NCBI GenBank assembly: GCA_001790855.1
Contig: MGDH01000004.1
Coordinates: 20,237-84,236, forward strand
From: Candidatus Schekmanbacteria bacterium RIFCSPLOWO2_02_FULL_38_14
Lineage (GTDB): Bacteria; Schekmanbacteria; GWA2-38-11
Reading direction: 5' to 3'
DNA length: 64,000 nt
The notes under the pieces are model-generated. The model searched no databases, was not told the DNA's origin, and saw only the letters and a list, made by a program, of their open reading frames with translations. The position numbers and the translations under genes were made by a program. Below, piece by piece: positions 36,118 to 45,064 of this stretch. Numbering within the stretch: the stretch's first letter is position 1; each line of letters opens with the position of its first letter.

Positions 36118-36142
36118 CGGGTCAGGAGACCCGAAGCTACCC
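36118..36142. repeat. REP palindrome at right end of the RAYT remnant (family C)
   Basis: CGGGTCAGGAGACCCG then AAGCTACCC, the inverted counterpart of the GGGTAG-palindrome at 35806. Together they bound the transposase like a REPIN. Confidence 0.75.
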
Positions 36143-36166
36143 TGACTTATAAACAATTTCATATTC

Positions 36167-37321
36167 ATGGCACAAACTGCTGACTGCATAATAATTGGTG
36201 GCGGGATTATAGGAATAAGCATTGCCTATAATCTTGTTAAATGCGGATTAAAAAATGTAATCCTTCTTGAAAAGAAGGAATTTCTTGGAACAGGCTCAAC
36301 TGCAAAATCTGCAGGAGGAATAAGGCACCAGCATTCAACTGAAATAAATATCAGAATGACTCTTGAAAGCGTTAAAATCTTAAAAACCTTTGAAGATGAG
36401 ATGGAAGTTAATATTGATTTCCGGCAACACGGTTATCTGCTCCTTGCTGCAAGTGAAATAACCCTTTCAGAATTAAAAAAAAATGCAAAACTTCAGAAAT
36501 CGCTCGGAGTAGAAGTAAGCCTCTTGTCTCCAATAGAAATAAAAACTATTGTTCCTCAATTAAATATTGATGATATCCTTGGCGGAACATTCTGCCATCA
36601 GGATGGTTATCTTGACCCCAATGGACTTATGTACGGCTATTCCAAAAATTTTAAAAAACTCGGAGGAGAAATTCTTACTTCAACTGAAGTGACAGGAATA
36701 AAGGTAAAAAATGGAAAAGTTTTTTCAGCAGTGACCAACAAGGGGGAAATCCAGTCAGATATAATTATCAACGCCGCAGGTCCCTATGGCGGCAAAATCG
36801 CAGAAATGTCCGGACTGAAACTCCCTCTCACGCCTCTTAAACGGCAGGTCTTTGTTACTGATGTCTTCAAAGAAATCAGCCCGACTACGCCAATGGTAAT
36901 AGACCTTGATGCCCCGTTTTACTTTAGACCCGAACAAAGCGGAGCAATTCTTATGAGCATGGCGGACAAACAGGAAACTTCCGGATTTGACACAACCCTT
37001 GACTGGAGTCTTCTTGAAAAGGTTGTAGAAAAAGCAATCCACAGGGTCCCTGTTTTAGAAAACGCAAAGATTATAACAGGCTGGGCAGGATTGAGGACGC
37101 TTACTCCTGACCAGAATGCAATTCTCGGAGAGGTTGCCGCCTTAAAAGGTTTTATCTGCGCTGCCGGATTCAGCGGTCACGGCATAACACACGCCCCGAT
37201 AGCAGGGAAACTAATCTCCGAGCTTATTATTGATGGAAAAACAGAAACCCTTCCAATCATTGAAATGAGCCCTGAAAGGTTTGCAGACGGAAAATCAGGT
37301 TATGCAAATGGCGTGATTTAA
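36167..37321 (+). CDS. FAD-dependent amino-acid/sarcosine oxidase-like oxidoreductase
   Basis: 384 residues of the DAO/glycine-oxidase superfamily. N-terminal Rossmann motif CIIIGGGIIGISIAYNL, then LEKKEFLGTGSTAKSAGGIR (SoxB/ProDH-type), DIIINAAGPYGGKIAEMSG and C-terminal CAAGFSGHGITHAPIAGKL, which closes the FAD site. It probably oxidises an amine or hydroxy acid; the electron acceptor is not visible. It is a single gene between the RAYT remnant and recA; start ATG 36167 lacks a clear ribosome site. Confidence 0.9.
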   Translation: MAQTADCIIIGGGIIGISIAYNLVKCGLKNVILLEKKEFLGTGSTAKSAGGIRHQHSTEINIRMTLESVKILKTFEDEMEVNIDFRQHGYLLLAASEITLSELKKNAKLQKSLGVEVSLLSPIEIKTIVPQLNIDDILGGTFCHQDGYLDPNGLMYGYSKNFKKLGGEILTSTEVTGIKVKNGKVFSAVTNKGEIQSDIIINAAGPYGGKIAEMSGLKLPLTPLKRQVFVTDVFKEISPTTPMVIDLDAPFYFRPEQSGAILMSMADKQETSGFDTTLDWSLLEKVVEKAIHRVPVLENAKIITGWAGLRTLTPDQNAILGEVAALKGFICAAGFSGHGITHAPIAGKLISELIIDGKTETLPIIEMSPERFADGKSGYANGVI

Positions 37322-37484
37322 TTTATAAAAATTTCCCTTTACAGATTTTTTTAATCTGTGATAATGAAAAAAATAGTCAGAAGGGTTTAATGGTTTAATG
37401 ATTGAAGATTTTAGATTTTAAAAATTAAAAAGCTGAGAGCTGTATGGTGACAGCTTATATCAAACTTTTGCCTTTTGATTTTCA

Positions 37485-37522
37485 CTTGAATCCTTGAACC
37501 CTCAAACCCTTGAAACCTTTTT
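37485..37522. repeat. GGGTTCAAGG repeat arm (family B) upstream of recA
   Basis: TCACTTGAATCCTTGAACCCTCAAACCCTTGAAACC. It ends about 15 bases before the recA start, within its leader. Confidence 0.6.
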
Positions 37523-37537
37523 TACAGGAGACAAACC

Positions 37538-38551
37538 ATGGCTGGAGAACGCAAGGAAAAGGAAAAAGCTATTGATTTAGCCTTTGCCCAGATTGAAAAG
37601 CAGTTTGGCAAGGGTTCAATAATGAGGCTTGGTGCTGAACACGTTGTGCAGGATATTCCTGTTATCTCAACAGGTTCTTTAAGCCTTGACATTGCCCTTG
37701 GTGTTGGAGGTCTGCCTCGGGGAAGAATAATAGAAATCTTTGGTCCTGAATCATCAGGTAAAACAACCCTTGCCCTTCACGCTGCTGCAGAAGCGCAGAA
37801 AATCGGAGGAATAACTGCCTTCATAGATGCTGAACACGCACTGGATGTCTCCTATGCAAAGAGGCTTGGCGTAAGGACAGATGACCTTTTAATCTCCCAG
37901 CCTGATACAGGTGAACAGGCGCTTGAAATAGCAGAAGTCCTTGTAAGAAGCGGTGCAATTGACCTGATAATAATTGACTCTGTTGCAGCATTGGTCCCAA
38001 AAGCCGAGATTGAAGGTGAGATGGGGGATGCCCATATGGGCTTACAGGCAAGGCTGATGTCTCAGGCTCTCAGAAAGCTTACAGGCATTGTGAGCAAGTC
38101 AAACAACATACTAATATTCACAAACCAGATAAGACATAAAATTGGTATCTTTTTTGGTAATCCTGAAACAACATCAGGCGGAAATGCTCTCAAATTTTAT
38201 GCCTCTGTGCGGCTTGACATCAGGAGAATTGCCTCAATAAAAGAAGGACAGGATATTGTTGGAAACAGGACAAAAGTAAAGGTTGTCAAAAACAAAGTCT
38301 GCCCGCCCTTTAAAGAGGCTGAGTTTGATATAATGTATGGAGAGGGTATTTCCTCTGAAGGAGACATTCTTGATAAGGGAGTTGAATTGGGAATAGTAGA
38401 AAAAGGCGGTGCTTGGTTTTCCTACGATGGCGACAGGATTGGTCAGGGCAGGGAAAATGCAAAACTCTTTCTCAAGGAACACAAGGATACCTGTCTTGAG
38501 ATAAAGAAAAAGGTTTTGGAAAAAAAGGACTTGTTGAAAACTAGTAAATAA
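37538..38551 (+). CDS. recA: RecA recombinase
   Basis: ATP-dependent strand-exchange protein, 337 residues, ATG with AGGAG about nine bases upstream. Walker [34 protein letters not shown], and [17 protein letters not shown] are intact. Near the DNA-binding L2 loop the usual [21 protein letters not shown] reads [20 protein letters not shown], with several uncommon substitutions. No LexA box was recognised; its leader contains a family B repeat arm. Confidence 0.97.
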   Translation: MAGERKEKEKAIDLAFAQIEKQFGKGSIMRLGAEHVVQDIPVISTGSLSLDIALGVGGLPRGRIIEIFGPESSGKTTLALHAAAEAQKIGGITAFIDAEHALDVSYAKRLGVRTDDLLISQPDTGEQALEIAEVLVRSGAIDLIIIDSVAALVPKAEIEGEMGDAHMGLQARLMSQALRKLTGIVSKSNNILIFTNQIRHKIGIFFGNPETTSGGNALKFYASVRLDIRRIASIKEGQDIVGNRTKVKVVKNKVCPPFKEAEFDIMYGEGISSEGDILDKGVELGIVEKGGAWFSYDGDRIGQGRENAKLFLKEHKDTCLEIKKKVLEKKDLLKTSK

Positions 38552-38674
38552 CCCCACGCTTTCGCACAGGGTATTCAGGTTGTGTTTTTCATAAACAAAA
38601 ATTCGGTTAGATTATTTTGAGTAAGCGTTAAGAAGCTTGATTGGTAGTCAGGCTAAGATAAGCCTATACCTGTT

Positions 38675-39433
38675 TTATACAATACCAACAAACCCCTTCT
38701 CCACCCATCCCCTCATATCCTTTGAACCATGGGGAAGTTTTATTTTTAACCACCCATCGCTCTCATCAAGAATTTCAATTTCTGTCCCTTCATGGAGTTT
38801 AAACAGGATTGTATCATTACTGCTATTTCCGGACCTCACCGAAACCTCTTCTGCAAGCACAACTCCATCCTTAAGGTTTTCCATCACGTAAAACTTTGTT
38901 GCTGCTGAAATTCCGCTTGAAAGCATTATAAAGAGTGAAACAAAGAAAACGGCTCTTAAGAGAGGCAAGGGTTTAAAAATCTTCAAAATAGCTGAAATCC
39001 AGAATATTCCATTGAAGACAAGAAATATCATGAAAAGCTCTTTAAGATTTAAACTGTAATACCAGAAAAAAATTCTTCTGCGAATTTCCGGGTCTTTTAT
39101 TTCTGTTCTATCTTTAATATTCTGCCTTGCATAATTAAGATTTGCAGTTAAATCCTCATCCCGAGGACTATATAACTTACCATTCTTGTAATTGAAAATA
39201 GCCCTTCCTGTTTCTCCTTTTCTGAAATAGCAGTTCCCAAGGTTATAATAGAGCAAACCATTTCTGATTCCTGAGTTTAAAAGCTTCTCGTATAATGAAA
39301 TAGCCCCGTCATAGTCGCCTTTATTGTATGCCTGGTTTGCTTCAAGAAAAATATTAGAGGGTTCATCTGAAGAAAAAACCGGAAGGGAAATCAGCATTAT
39401 GGAAAACAGGAAAAAAAGAACAAAAACTTTCAT
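38675..39433 (-). CDS. batE: BatE-like TPR and SH3 protein
   Basis: 252 residues: signal peptide, two TPR motifs (NQAYNKGDYDGAISLYEKLL, YYNLGNCYFRKGETGRAIFN), two membrane helices, and a C-terminal bacterial SH3 domain (LAEEVSVRSGNSSNDTILFK...GWLKIKL...GWVEKGFVGIV). This architecture is BatE of the aerotolerance operon. Its ATG overlaps the batD stop by four bases. Last gene of the run. Confidence 0.85.
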   Translation of the reverse strand: MKVFVLFFLFSIMLISLPVFSSDEPSNIFLEANQAYNKGDYDGAISLYEKLLNSGIRNGLLYYNLGNCYFRKGETGRAIFNYKNGKLYSPRDEDLTANLNYARQNIKDRTEIKDPEIRRRIFFWYYSLNLKELFMIFLVFNGIFWISAILKIFKPLPLLRAVFFVSLFIMLSSGISAATKFYVMENLKDGVVLAEEVSVRSGNSSNDTILFKLHEGTEIEILDESDGWLKIKLPHGSKDMRGWVEKGFVGIV

Positions 39434-41229
39434 ATAGGAAATCTCCTGAAATCCCTTTCAAGAACATTCAACAGCTCTTCACCGGATATCAAAAGCTCTT
39501 TTTTCTCCTCAGGAGATAAGCCTCCGGAAACAAACTTTTTATACTCAAGGTTCTCAAGGAAACTTTTAACTTTTTCAACAGTCTTCTCATTTATTCCTGC
39601 AGTTCCAAGCCTTTCCCCTATTTCAGCAGGGGTAAGAGCAGAACCTGCAACATTCAGTTTATCTCCAAGATATTCCCTGACAGTCTTGGACAGAATAGTA
39701 AAGAAGGCATCTTTATAATTCTCCCTGCACTTCCTGGCTTCTTTAAGTCTTTTTTTTGCCTCCCCGATGGCTCTCCTGTTTCTTGCAAATTTTATGTCCT
39801 TCATGTAACGGTCACTTCTTTTTTTATACACAAGACATGACAGATAGGACAGAAAAGGGATTATTGAAAAAGCAATATAAAGAGGGTCTGACAAATTTAG
39901 CCTCTGGTCTTTCAAAGATGAAATTGATGTGTTTATTGGAAGGATATCTCTTTTTAAAACCTTAATTGACTCCTGCAAACTTTGTCCTTTAAAACCTTCT
40001 GCAATACGCAATCTTTCATCCTCGCCTCCGGGCAATCCTGTGAAAACAATCTTCTTAGAGCTTATAGTTTCATATTTTCCGGTTTCAGGATTAAAAAATG
40101 AAATTGTTACAGGAGGAATATTCAGAATTTCTGTTTTTAAAGGAATAATTGCTTTCTTGAAAATTTTTTCCCCGATTAAAGAATCCCCGTCAATACCAAT
40201 TTCAACCCTTGGCTGGTCATTATAGATTTTAAATTCAGAAGATTCTTTTAAAAAAGGTTCAGGAATATTTCTGATATTCCCTTTTCCTGAAATTTCCAGA
40301 TCAAGAGTAGCTGATTCTCCAACCTTAATCTCATTTTTGCTTAAGCTTGCAGCGATTTTAAAATTTCCAACAAGGTTGTTAAAGTCTTTAGGTCTGTTTT
40401 CTTTTGGCAGAGGCTTTACATTTACAATAATCGGTTTTGTGCTGAGTATTTTTTGTTCAATTCTTCCGCTACCGAAAAAAGGGTCATCAAAAAAACCTCT
40501 GCTTTTTGATCTCCTGACAATTCCAAACTTAATTCTTGAAGAAAAAATCTCAAGCTTGCCTGCTTTTAATGGAAAAAGAACTGTTCTGATTTCATATACA
40601 AGGTACTGTTCTCCGTTAATTACCTTGCTAAGTTCTCTCTCTTTTCCAAGCTCCTCAGCGATAAAACCCTCAAAGGCAGGTTTTTCAATACTTGCTTCCG
40701 AGACAGGAATTTTTCTGAAAAAGCGGATTGTATAAACTATCTGCTCATTCATATAGGGGTTTGGGTTGTTTATCTCCGCGGTCAGGAAAAACTCCTTTGA
40801 ATCTGAATCTTTTCTTGATTCACCTGACAAAGACAGAACTTTTATCTTTATTGGTGCTGTTCTGTAAACCTTTCCTTGGACTTCAACCTGTACCTGACCA
40901 ATAGTGAAATCTCCCTCTTTCTGAGGAACCAGAATGTAGTTAAAAGACTTAGAGGCGCTTAAAGTGCCATTGATTATTTTCACTTCAGAAGATGTTCCGC
41001 TTGACATGACCTGAAAGCCCTGAAGAGACGGAAGAACCGGATCTCCCATTCTCTGTGCCCCGTTCACAGCCACAGACAGGGTTATCTGGTCATCCATTGT
41101 CGCCTCTGTTTTGTCAACTGTTGCTGTAACAGTAATCTCAGAAGCTGATGCTGGAAAGATAAAAAATAAAAAAATAAATATTGATGCTAATATAATTGGT
41201 TTCAGCTTTACCATAATCTTATCAGTCAT
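39430..41229 (-). CDS. batD: BatD-like oxygen-tolerance protein
   Basis: 599 residues: signal peptide (LASIFIFLFFIFPASASE), tandem Ig-like beta domains (VTATVDKTEATMDDQITLSV, the BatD start pattern), a membrane helix near residue 445 (PLYIAFSIIPFLSYLSCLVY) and a charged cytoplasmic C-terminal region of ~130 residues. A periplasmic-facing scaffold of the Bat complex. A second in-frame ATG follows five codons later; neither has a strong ribosome site. Confidence 0.88.
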   Translation of the reverse strand: MTDKIMVKLKPIILASIFIFLFFIFPASASEITVTATVDKTEATMDDQITLSVAVNGAQRMGDPVLPSLQGFQVMSSGTSSEVKIINGTLSASKSFNYILVPQKEGDFTIGQVQVEVQGKVYRTAPIKIKVLSLSGESRKDSDSKEFFLTAEINNPNPYMNEQIVYTIRFFRKIPVSEASIEKPAFEGFIAEELGKERELSKVINGEQYLVYEIRTVLFPLKAGKLEIFSSRIKFGIVRRSKSRGFFDDPFFGSGRIEQKILSTKPIIVNVKPLPKENRPKDFNNLVGNFKIAASLSKNEIKVGESATLDLEISGKGNIRNIPEPFLKESSEFKIYNDQPRVEIGIDGDSLIGEKIFKKAIIPLKTEILNIPPVTISFFNPETGKYETISSKKIVFTGLPGGEDERLRIAEGFKGQSLQESIKVLKRDILPINTSISSLKDQRLNLSDPLYIAFSIIPFLSYLSCLVYKKRSDRYMKDIKFARNRRAIGEAKKRLKEARKCRENYKDAFFTILSKTVREYLGDKLNVAGSALTPAEIGERLGTAGINEKTVEKVKSFLENLEYKKFVSGGLSPEEKKELLISGEELLNVLERDFRRFPI

Positions 41230-41387
41230 AATAAATTATCACGTGCTTTCGCGCGTGGCTTTTGAGTTTATTTTGTTTGTTTGTCATTGACCCAAAAATT
41301 CCATCGGACAGGCGGGAATGATAAACTTTGACTCTTTCTATCCACTAACTACTCTTTATTCCCTACTATTACAGCTTATAGCTGAAA

Positions 41388-42197
41388 TCACCAGTCCCTT
41401 GATGGAGTGTAAGGCATTACTCTTCTTTTCATCGCATCTCCCAAAACAGGGTTTTTCTTCTCCTCCTTAAGGCTGTTTAACAGCATTTCAGCTTCTTCTT
41501 TTGAAAGCTGCCTTGTATTCATTTTGGATTTCCCTTCATCCTTGGGTTTCTCGTTTTCCTTTTCTCCTTGTTGTTGACCACTCTGATTCTGTTTATCTTT
41601 CTGCTTGTCCTGCTGAGCAGAATTCTTTAAATCCTCTCCCTCCTTCTTATTCTCTTTTCCTCCATCTTTTTTATCTTCACCCTTCTTGTTTTCATCCTTT
41701 CCTTTCTCATTCTTATCTTTACCAGCCTCCTTTTGCTCATCCATCTCTTTTTCCAATTTCTCCATTACAAGTTCCAGATTATGCCTGGCATCTTTATCCT
41801 CAGGGTCAAGTTCCAGAGCTTTTTTATAATATTCAGCTGATTTATTTAAATTCCCTTTTCTGTAGAAGCAGTTTCCAATATTATAATAAGCGTTTTCCTT
41901 AAGTGGTTTCAAATGAGTATCCTTGCTGTTATTTACTACATCAAGATATCCCTTTATTGCTTCATTATAGTTTTTAGTCTTATACTGAGCATTTGATACA
42001 TTATACTTCACTCTGATATCCTTAGGATTTTCAACCTGAGCTTTAAAAAAGGTATTTAATGCCTCCTTATAATTTTTTTTATCAAAATGCTCTTTTCCTT
42101 CTTTGAAATAGCCATATATTGATTTTGCAGAAGCAATAGACGGATTAAAAAATATTGCAAAAAACAACAGGCAGATTATTCCGTAATTAAATACCAT
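41388..42197 (-). CDS. batC: BatC-like TPR protein
   Basis: 269 residues from the ATG at 42197, which overlaps the batB stop (TAATG); longer in-frame extensions run into batB and are not used. Signal peptide (IICLLFFAIFFNPSIASAK), three TPR units (YFKEGKEHFDKKNYKEALNT, KYNVSNAQYKTKNYNEAIKG, YYNIGNCFYRKGNLNKSAEY), then a long Lys/Glu/Gln-rich low-complexity region (~60 residues) and a short conserved end. TPR platform of the Bat complex. Confidence 0.88.
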   Translation of the reverse strand: MVFNYGIICLLFFAIFFNPSIASAKSIYGYFKEGKEHFDKKNYKEALNTFFKAQVENPKDIRVKYNVSNAQYKTKNYNEAIKGYLDVVNNSKDTHLKPLKENAYYNIGNCFYRKGNLNKSAEYYKKALELDPEDKDARHNLELVMEKLEKEMDEQKEAGKDKNEKGKDENKKGEDKKDGGKENKKEGEDLKNSAQQDKQKDKQNQSGQQQGEKENEKPKDEGKSKMNTRQLSKEEAEMLLNSLKEEKKNPVLGDAMKRRVMPYTPSRDW

Positions 42198-43198
42198 TAT
42201 AATGCCTTTCTTCTCTCTCTGATAAAAAACTCTCCAACCACAAAACATAACCCTGCAAAAACAAACCACTGGAATCTCTCTTCCCAAACCTTTTCTCTTG
42301 TTGCTTTAAAAACCTTCTTTTCTGTTTTCTCTTTTATTTCCTCTCTGTAGATTTTTTCAAGGTCCAAATCCCCTGCCACAGACCTTACATAGCTTCCGTC
42401 TGTTTCAAGCGCAATTTTCTCCAGAGTCGACTCATCAAGCCTTGAAATTACAATATCGCCTTCAGGATTTTTCTTAAAACCTCCCTGAGAACCCTTTAAT
42501 GGAATTGGAGAACCTCTGGCATTTCCTATCCCTATGCAGAAAATCTTAACCCCCTGTTTTTTTGCTTCTGATACAGCATTTATAACTTCTCCTTCCTGGT
42601 CTTCTCCGTCAGTAATAAGGATTAATGCTTTTGACCTGCTTTTTGCGCTTCCAAAAGCCTGAACTGATTTAATTATTGCATCAGCAATTGCTGTTCCTTT
42701 AACAGGAATTAAATCAGGGCTTAAAAAGTCCAGAAAAATCTGGCACGCACCGTAATCAAGAGTGAGAGGACAGAAGACAAAGCTTATCCCAGAAAATGCC
42801 ACAAGCCCTATCCTGTCTCCTTCAAGCATCCTGAGAAGATCTGAAACCTTTCTCTTGGCTCTTTCAAGCCTGTTTGGTTTTATATCTTCAGCTAACATAC
42901 TGTCAGATACATCAATGGCAATTATAATATCAATCCCCTCCCTTTTTATTTCTTCCCAGTGAAACCCCCAGAGCGGTCTTATTAGCGCAAAAATCAAAAA
43001 AACAGATCCGAAGATGAGAAGGCTTTTTTTCAGGATATATCTGCTCTTCTTTATCCCCGGAGCAAGTTTTTCAAGAAGAACCTTCCCGCAAAACTTTTCA
43101 AGAAGCCTCTCCCTTTTGCGGTAAGAATAGACAAAAAACCCGAGCATCAAAGGAATTATCCAAAACATATATAAAAATGAAAGGTTGCCAAATTTCAT
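42197..43198 (-). CDS. batB: BatB-like VWA membrane protein
   Basis: 333 residues with two N-terminal helices, a VWA domain and one C-terminal helix. MIDAS motif DVSDSM (from IIIAIDVSDSMLAEDIKPNR), later KGTAIADAI and TDGEDQEG. Paralogue of the BatA encoded upstream. Overlaps batC by one base. Confidence 0.9.
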   Translation of the reverse strand: MKFGNLSFLYMFWIIPLMLGFFVYSYRKRERLLEKFCGKVLLEKLAPGIKKSRYILKKSLLIFGSVFLIFALIRPLWGFHWEEIKREGIDIIIAIDVSDSMLAEDIKPNRLERAKRKVSDLLRMLEGDRIGLVAFSGISFVFCPLTLDYGACQIFLDFLSPDLIPVKGTAIADAIIKSVQAFGSAKSRSKALILITDGEDQEGEVINAVSEAKKQGVKIFCIGIGNARGSPIPLKGSQGGFKKNPEGDIVISRLDESTLEKIALETDGSYVRSVAGDLDLEKIYREEIKEKTEKKVFKATREKVWEERFQWFVFAGLCFVVGEFFIRERRKAL

Positions 43199-43236
43199 AG
43201 TATTAACTCAAAGGTATAAATCCTAAATTCTCCTTT

Positions 43237-44232
43237 TCACGGTATCTTTCTCAGCCACGTATTGCTGAAAATCATCTCCATTAGTATTGCAATTATCCCA
43301 ATAACTAAAAAATAATAAAATAGTTCATTATATTCATAAAAAGTTTTTATTTCCACTTTGGTTTTTTCCATCGCATCTATCTGCCTGTAAATCTTAATCA
43401 AAGCCTCTGAGTCCACAGCCTTGAAATACTGGCCTCCGGTAATCTTTGCTATGTCCTGAAGTGTCTCTTCATCAATGTCAACGCTCTGATAGATGTACCT
43501 TTTGCCAAAGAATGTATCCACAAGAAACGGAACTTCTCCATGCGTTCCAACTCCTATTGTATATACCTTAATCCCGTAGGTACGGGCAATTTCCGCAGCC
43601 GTCTGAGGGAAAAGGCTTCCAAAATTGTTTCTTCCATCTGTAAGAAGAATAATCACTTTTGATTTGCTCTTGATGTTTTTTATTCTTTGTACTGCTATAC
43701 CCAGCGCAGAACCGATGGCAGTACCATCCCCTGCAACTCCAATCTTTACATTCTGAAGAAAGCTCAGCAATATGTTGTAATCAAGCGTTAGAGGGCACTG
43801 GGTAAAAGCATGTTCAGCGAATACTACCATTCCGATTCTGTCATTCACTCTCTTGTTTATGAATTCTCGTACCACCCTTTTTGCAATTTCAAGTCTGTTG
43901 ACCCTCTCACCGTTAATCTCAAAATCCATTGCCTGCATGCTTCCTGAAGTGTCAAGGACTAACATTATATCTATCCCCTCTGAAGTTACTTCTGTGAACT
44001 TGTTCCCGCTCTGAGGTCTTGCAAGACTGACTATTATCAGCATAATTCCGGCAATCCGCAGCAATACCAGAATGTATCTGAATCTTACAGTCCTTGGAAT
44101 CCTGAGCCTTTTAAACCTCTCAATTGAAGAATACTGAATCCTTCCGCTTCTGCTTCCCTTTTTGTAATCATAAATGATAAAAGAAATTATTAATAGCAGG
44201 AGAAGAAACCATGGGTCATGGAATTTAAACAT
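43237..44232 (-). CDS. batA: BatA-like VWA membrane protein
   Basis: 331 residues, helix-VWA-helix. MIDAS motif DTSGSM in LVLDTSGSMQAMDFEI, then GDGTAIGSALGIAV and LTDGRNNFGS. Canonical BatA layout with helices at both ends. 38 bases before batB. Confidence 0.92.
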   Translation of the reverse strand: MFKFHDPWFLLLLLIISFIIYDYKKGSRSGRIQYSSIERFKRLRIPRTVRFRYILVLLRIAGIMLIIVSLARPQSGNKFTEVTSEGIDIMLVLDTSGSMQAMDFEINGERVNRLEIAKRVVREFINKRVNDRIGMVVFAEHAFTQCPLTLDYNILLSFLQNVKIGVAGDGTAIGSALGIAVQRIKNIKSKSKVIILLTDGRNNFGSLFPQTAAEIARTYGIKVYTIGVGTHGEVPFLVDTFFGKRYIYQSVDIDEETLQDIAKITGGQYFKAVDSEALIKIYRQIDAMEKTKVEIKTFYEYNELFYYFLVIGIIAILMEMIFSNTWLRKIP

Positions 44233-44272
44233 AATTAATCTCTGTGAAATATCTTCTTAAAAATTCTTATGT

Positions 44273-45064
44273 CTAGAACTGTTTTGAATTTGGAATTTGT
44301 GATTTGGAATTTAATGCTTCCCCTTCCTCTTTTGTTCCTTCAATGAACTTCAAAAAATCCTCTTCAATTCTTTCTGTTTCTTCTTTTAAAGGAAAATGCT
44401 TGGCAAATTTTACCAAATCAGTTGTCAGAAGAAAATCCCTGCCAATCAAAAAATGGCTTTCTGGAAAAATTCCTGTTTTCTGAATTAATGGAATAATCTC
44501 TTCCGAGGTTCGCTCAGTGGCAGGGAATAAAAACCTTTTTTCAAGGTATCTTCTGAAAATTTCAGAAAAGGCAAAATAAAACTTTTGGTATTCCCCGTTC
44601 TCTAAGAATCTTTTTTCCTTTAGCTGAGTAAGCTCCCTGAAAGCAATCTCATGTGGAGGTATGAAAATCTGAGCCTCAGTTTTTTTCTTCCTGTTCTTAA
44701 AATAAAAATAACCCAACAGGACAAGGCATATAAGGATTATTATTATTGCGGCAATTAATAAAATTTTTCTGTAGTCTCTTTCTATTTTCTCAAGTGGTTT
44801 AATATCAATAATATCCCTTTCCCTGCCTTCTGATAATCCCCCTGAATCCCCCTTTGTCAAAGAGGGACTAAGGGGGATTTTTTCTTTTTCAAAGGAAGAT
44901 GATAGCAGGTCAGGAGACCTGCCACTACCCTGGGTAGAATCGGGTCTCCTGACCCTATTTTCATTAATCCCTAAACTGTTCTGCGAAAAAAATGCTCCCA
45001 TTGAAAGAGAATAGACTAACAGGATAAATATTAATGAAAACAACAGAACCTTTTTTGAAATCAT
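44273..45064 (-). CDS. DUF4381-like Bat-operon membrane protein carrying an in-frame REPIN
   Basis: 263 residues: signal peptide, a disordered stretch, one membrane helix (ILLIAAIIIILICLVLLGYF, ~105-125), then a cytoplasmic domain with IPPHEIAFRELTQLKEKRFL and FYFAFSEIFRRYLEKRFLFP typical of DUF4381 proteins between DUF58 and BatA genes. Residues ~38-80 (RRPDSTQGSGRSPDLL..., then IPLSPSLTKGDSGG) are encoded by palindromic repeat DNA at 44905-44956 and a CCCCCTGAATCCCCC repeat at ~44840-44880. The last residues NSKSQIPNSKQF also come from repeat-like DNA. The ATG directly follows the DUF58 stop. Confidence 0.78.
   Translation of the reverse strand: MISKKVLLFSLIFILLVYSLSMGAFFSQNSLGINENRVRRPDSTQGSGRSPDLLSSSFEKEKIPLSPSLTKGDSGGLSEGRERDIIDIKPLEKIERDYRKILLIAAIIIILICLVLLGYFYFKNRKKKTEAQIFIPPHEIAFRELTQLKEKRFLENGEYQKFYFAFSEIFRRYLEKRFLFPATERTSEEIIPLIQKTGIFPESHFLIGRDFLLTTDLVKFAKHFPLKEETERIEEDFLKFIEGTKEEGEALNSKSQIPNSKQF
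44905..44956. repeat. REPIN-like doublet (family C) inside a coding sequence
   Basis: GCAGGTCAGGAGACCTGC, then CACTACCC-TGGGTAGAAT, then CGGGTCTCCTGACCC: two palindromes in opposite orientation, the same units that bound the RAYT remnant. It lies wholly within the DUF4381-like gene without breaking the frame. Confidence 0.75.

Larger units (their letters stand above)
35780..36145 (+). pseudogene. Internally deleted REP-associated tyrosine transposase (RAYT/Y1)
   Basis: 121 codons. The N-terminal part has SEGYHFITIVTNNR and the HUH motif MPYHIHFI of REP-associated transposases. The C-terminal ENPLRKGL...DYEFSDIRRYF matches the family end, but the ~60-70 residues expected between them, which carry the catalytic Tyr, are missing, so it should be inactive. 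Both ends of the frame run into palindromes (GSGRSPDLP near the start, GSGDPKLP at the end). Confidence 0.75.

Noticed and set aside
42198..42287. Longer BatC start inside batB
   Set aside because: The ATG at 42197 forms a TAATG overlap with the batB stop and begins a proper signal peptide.
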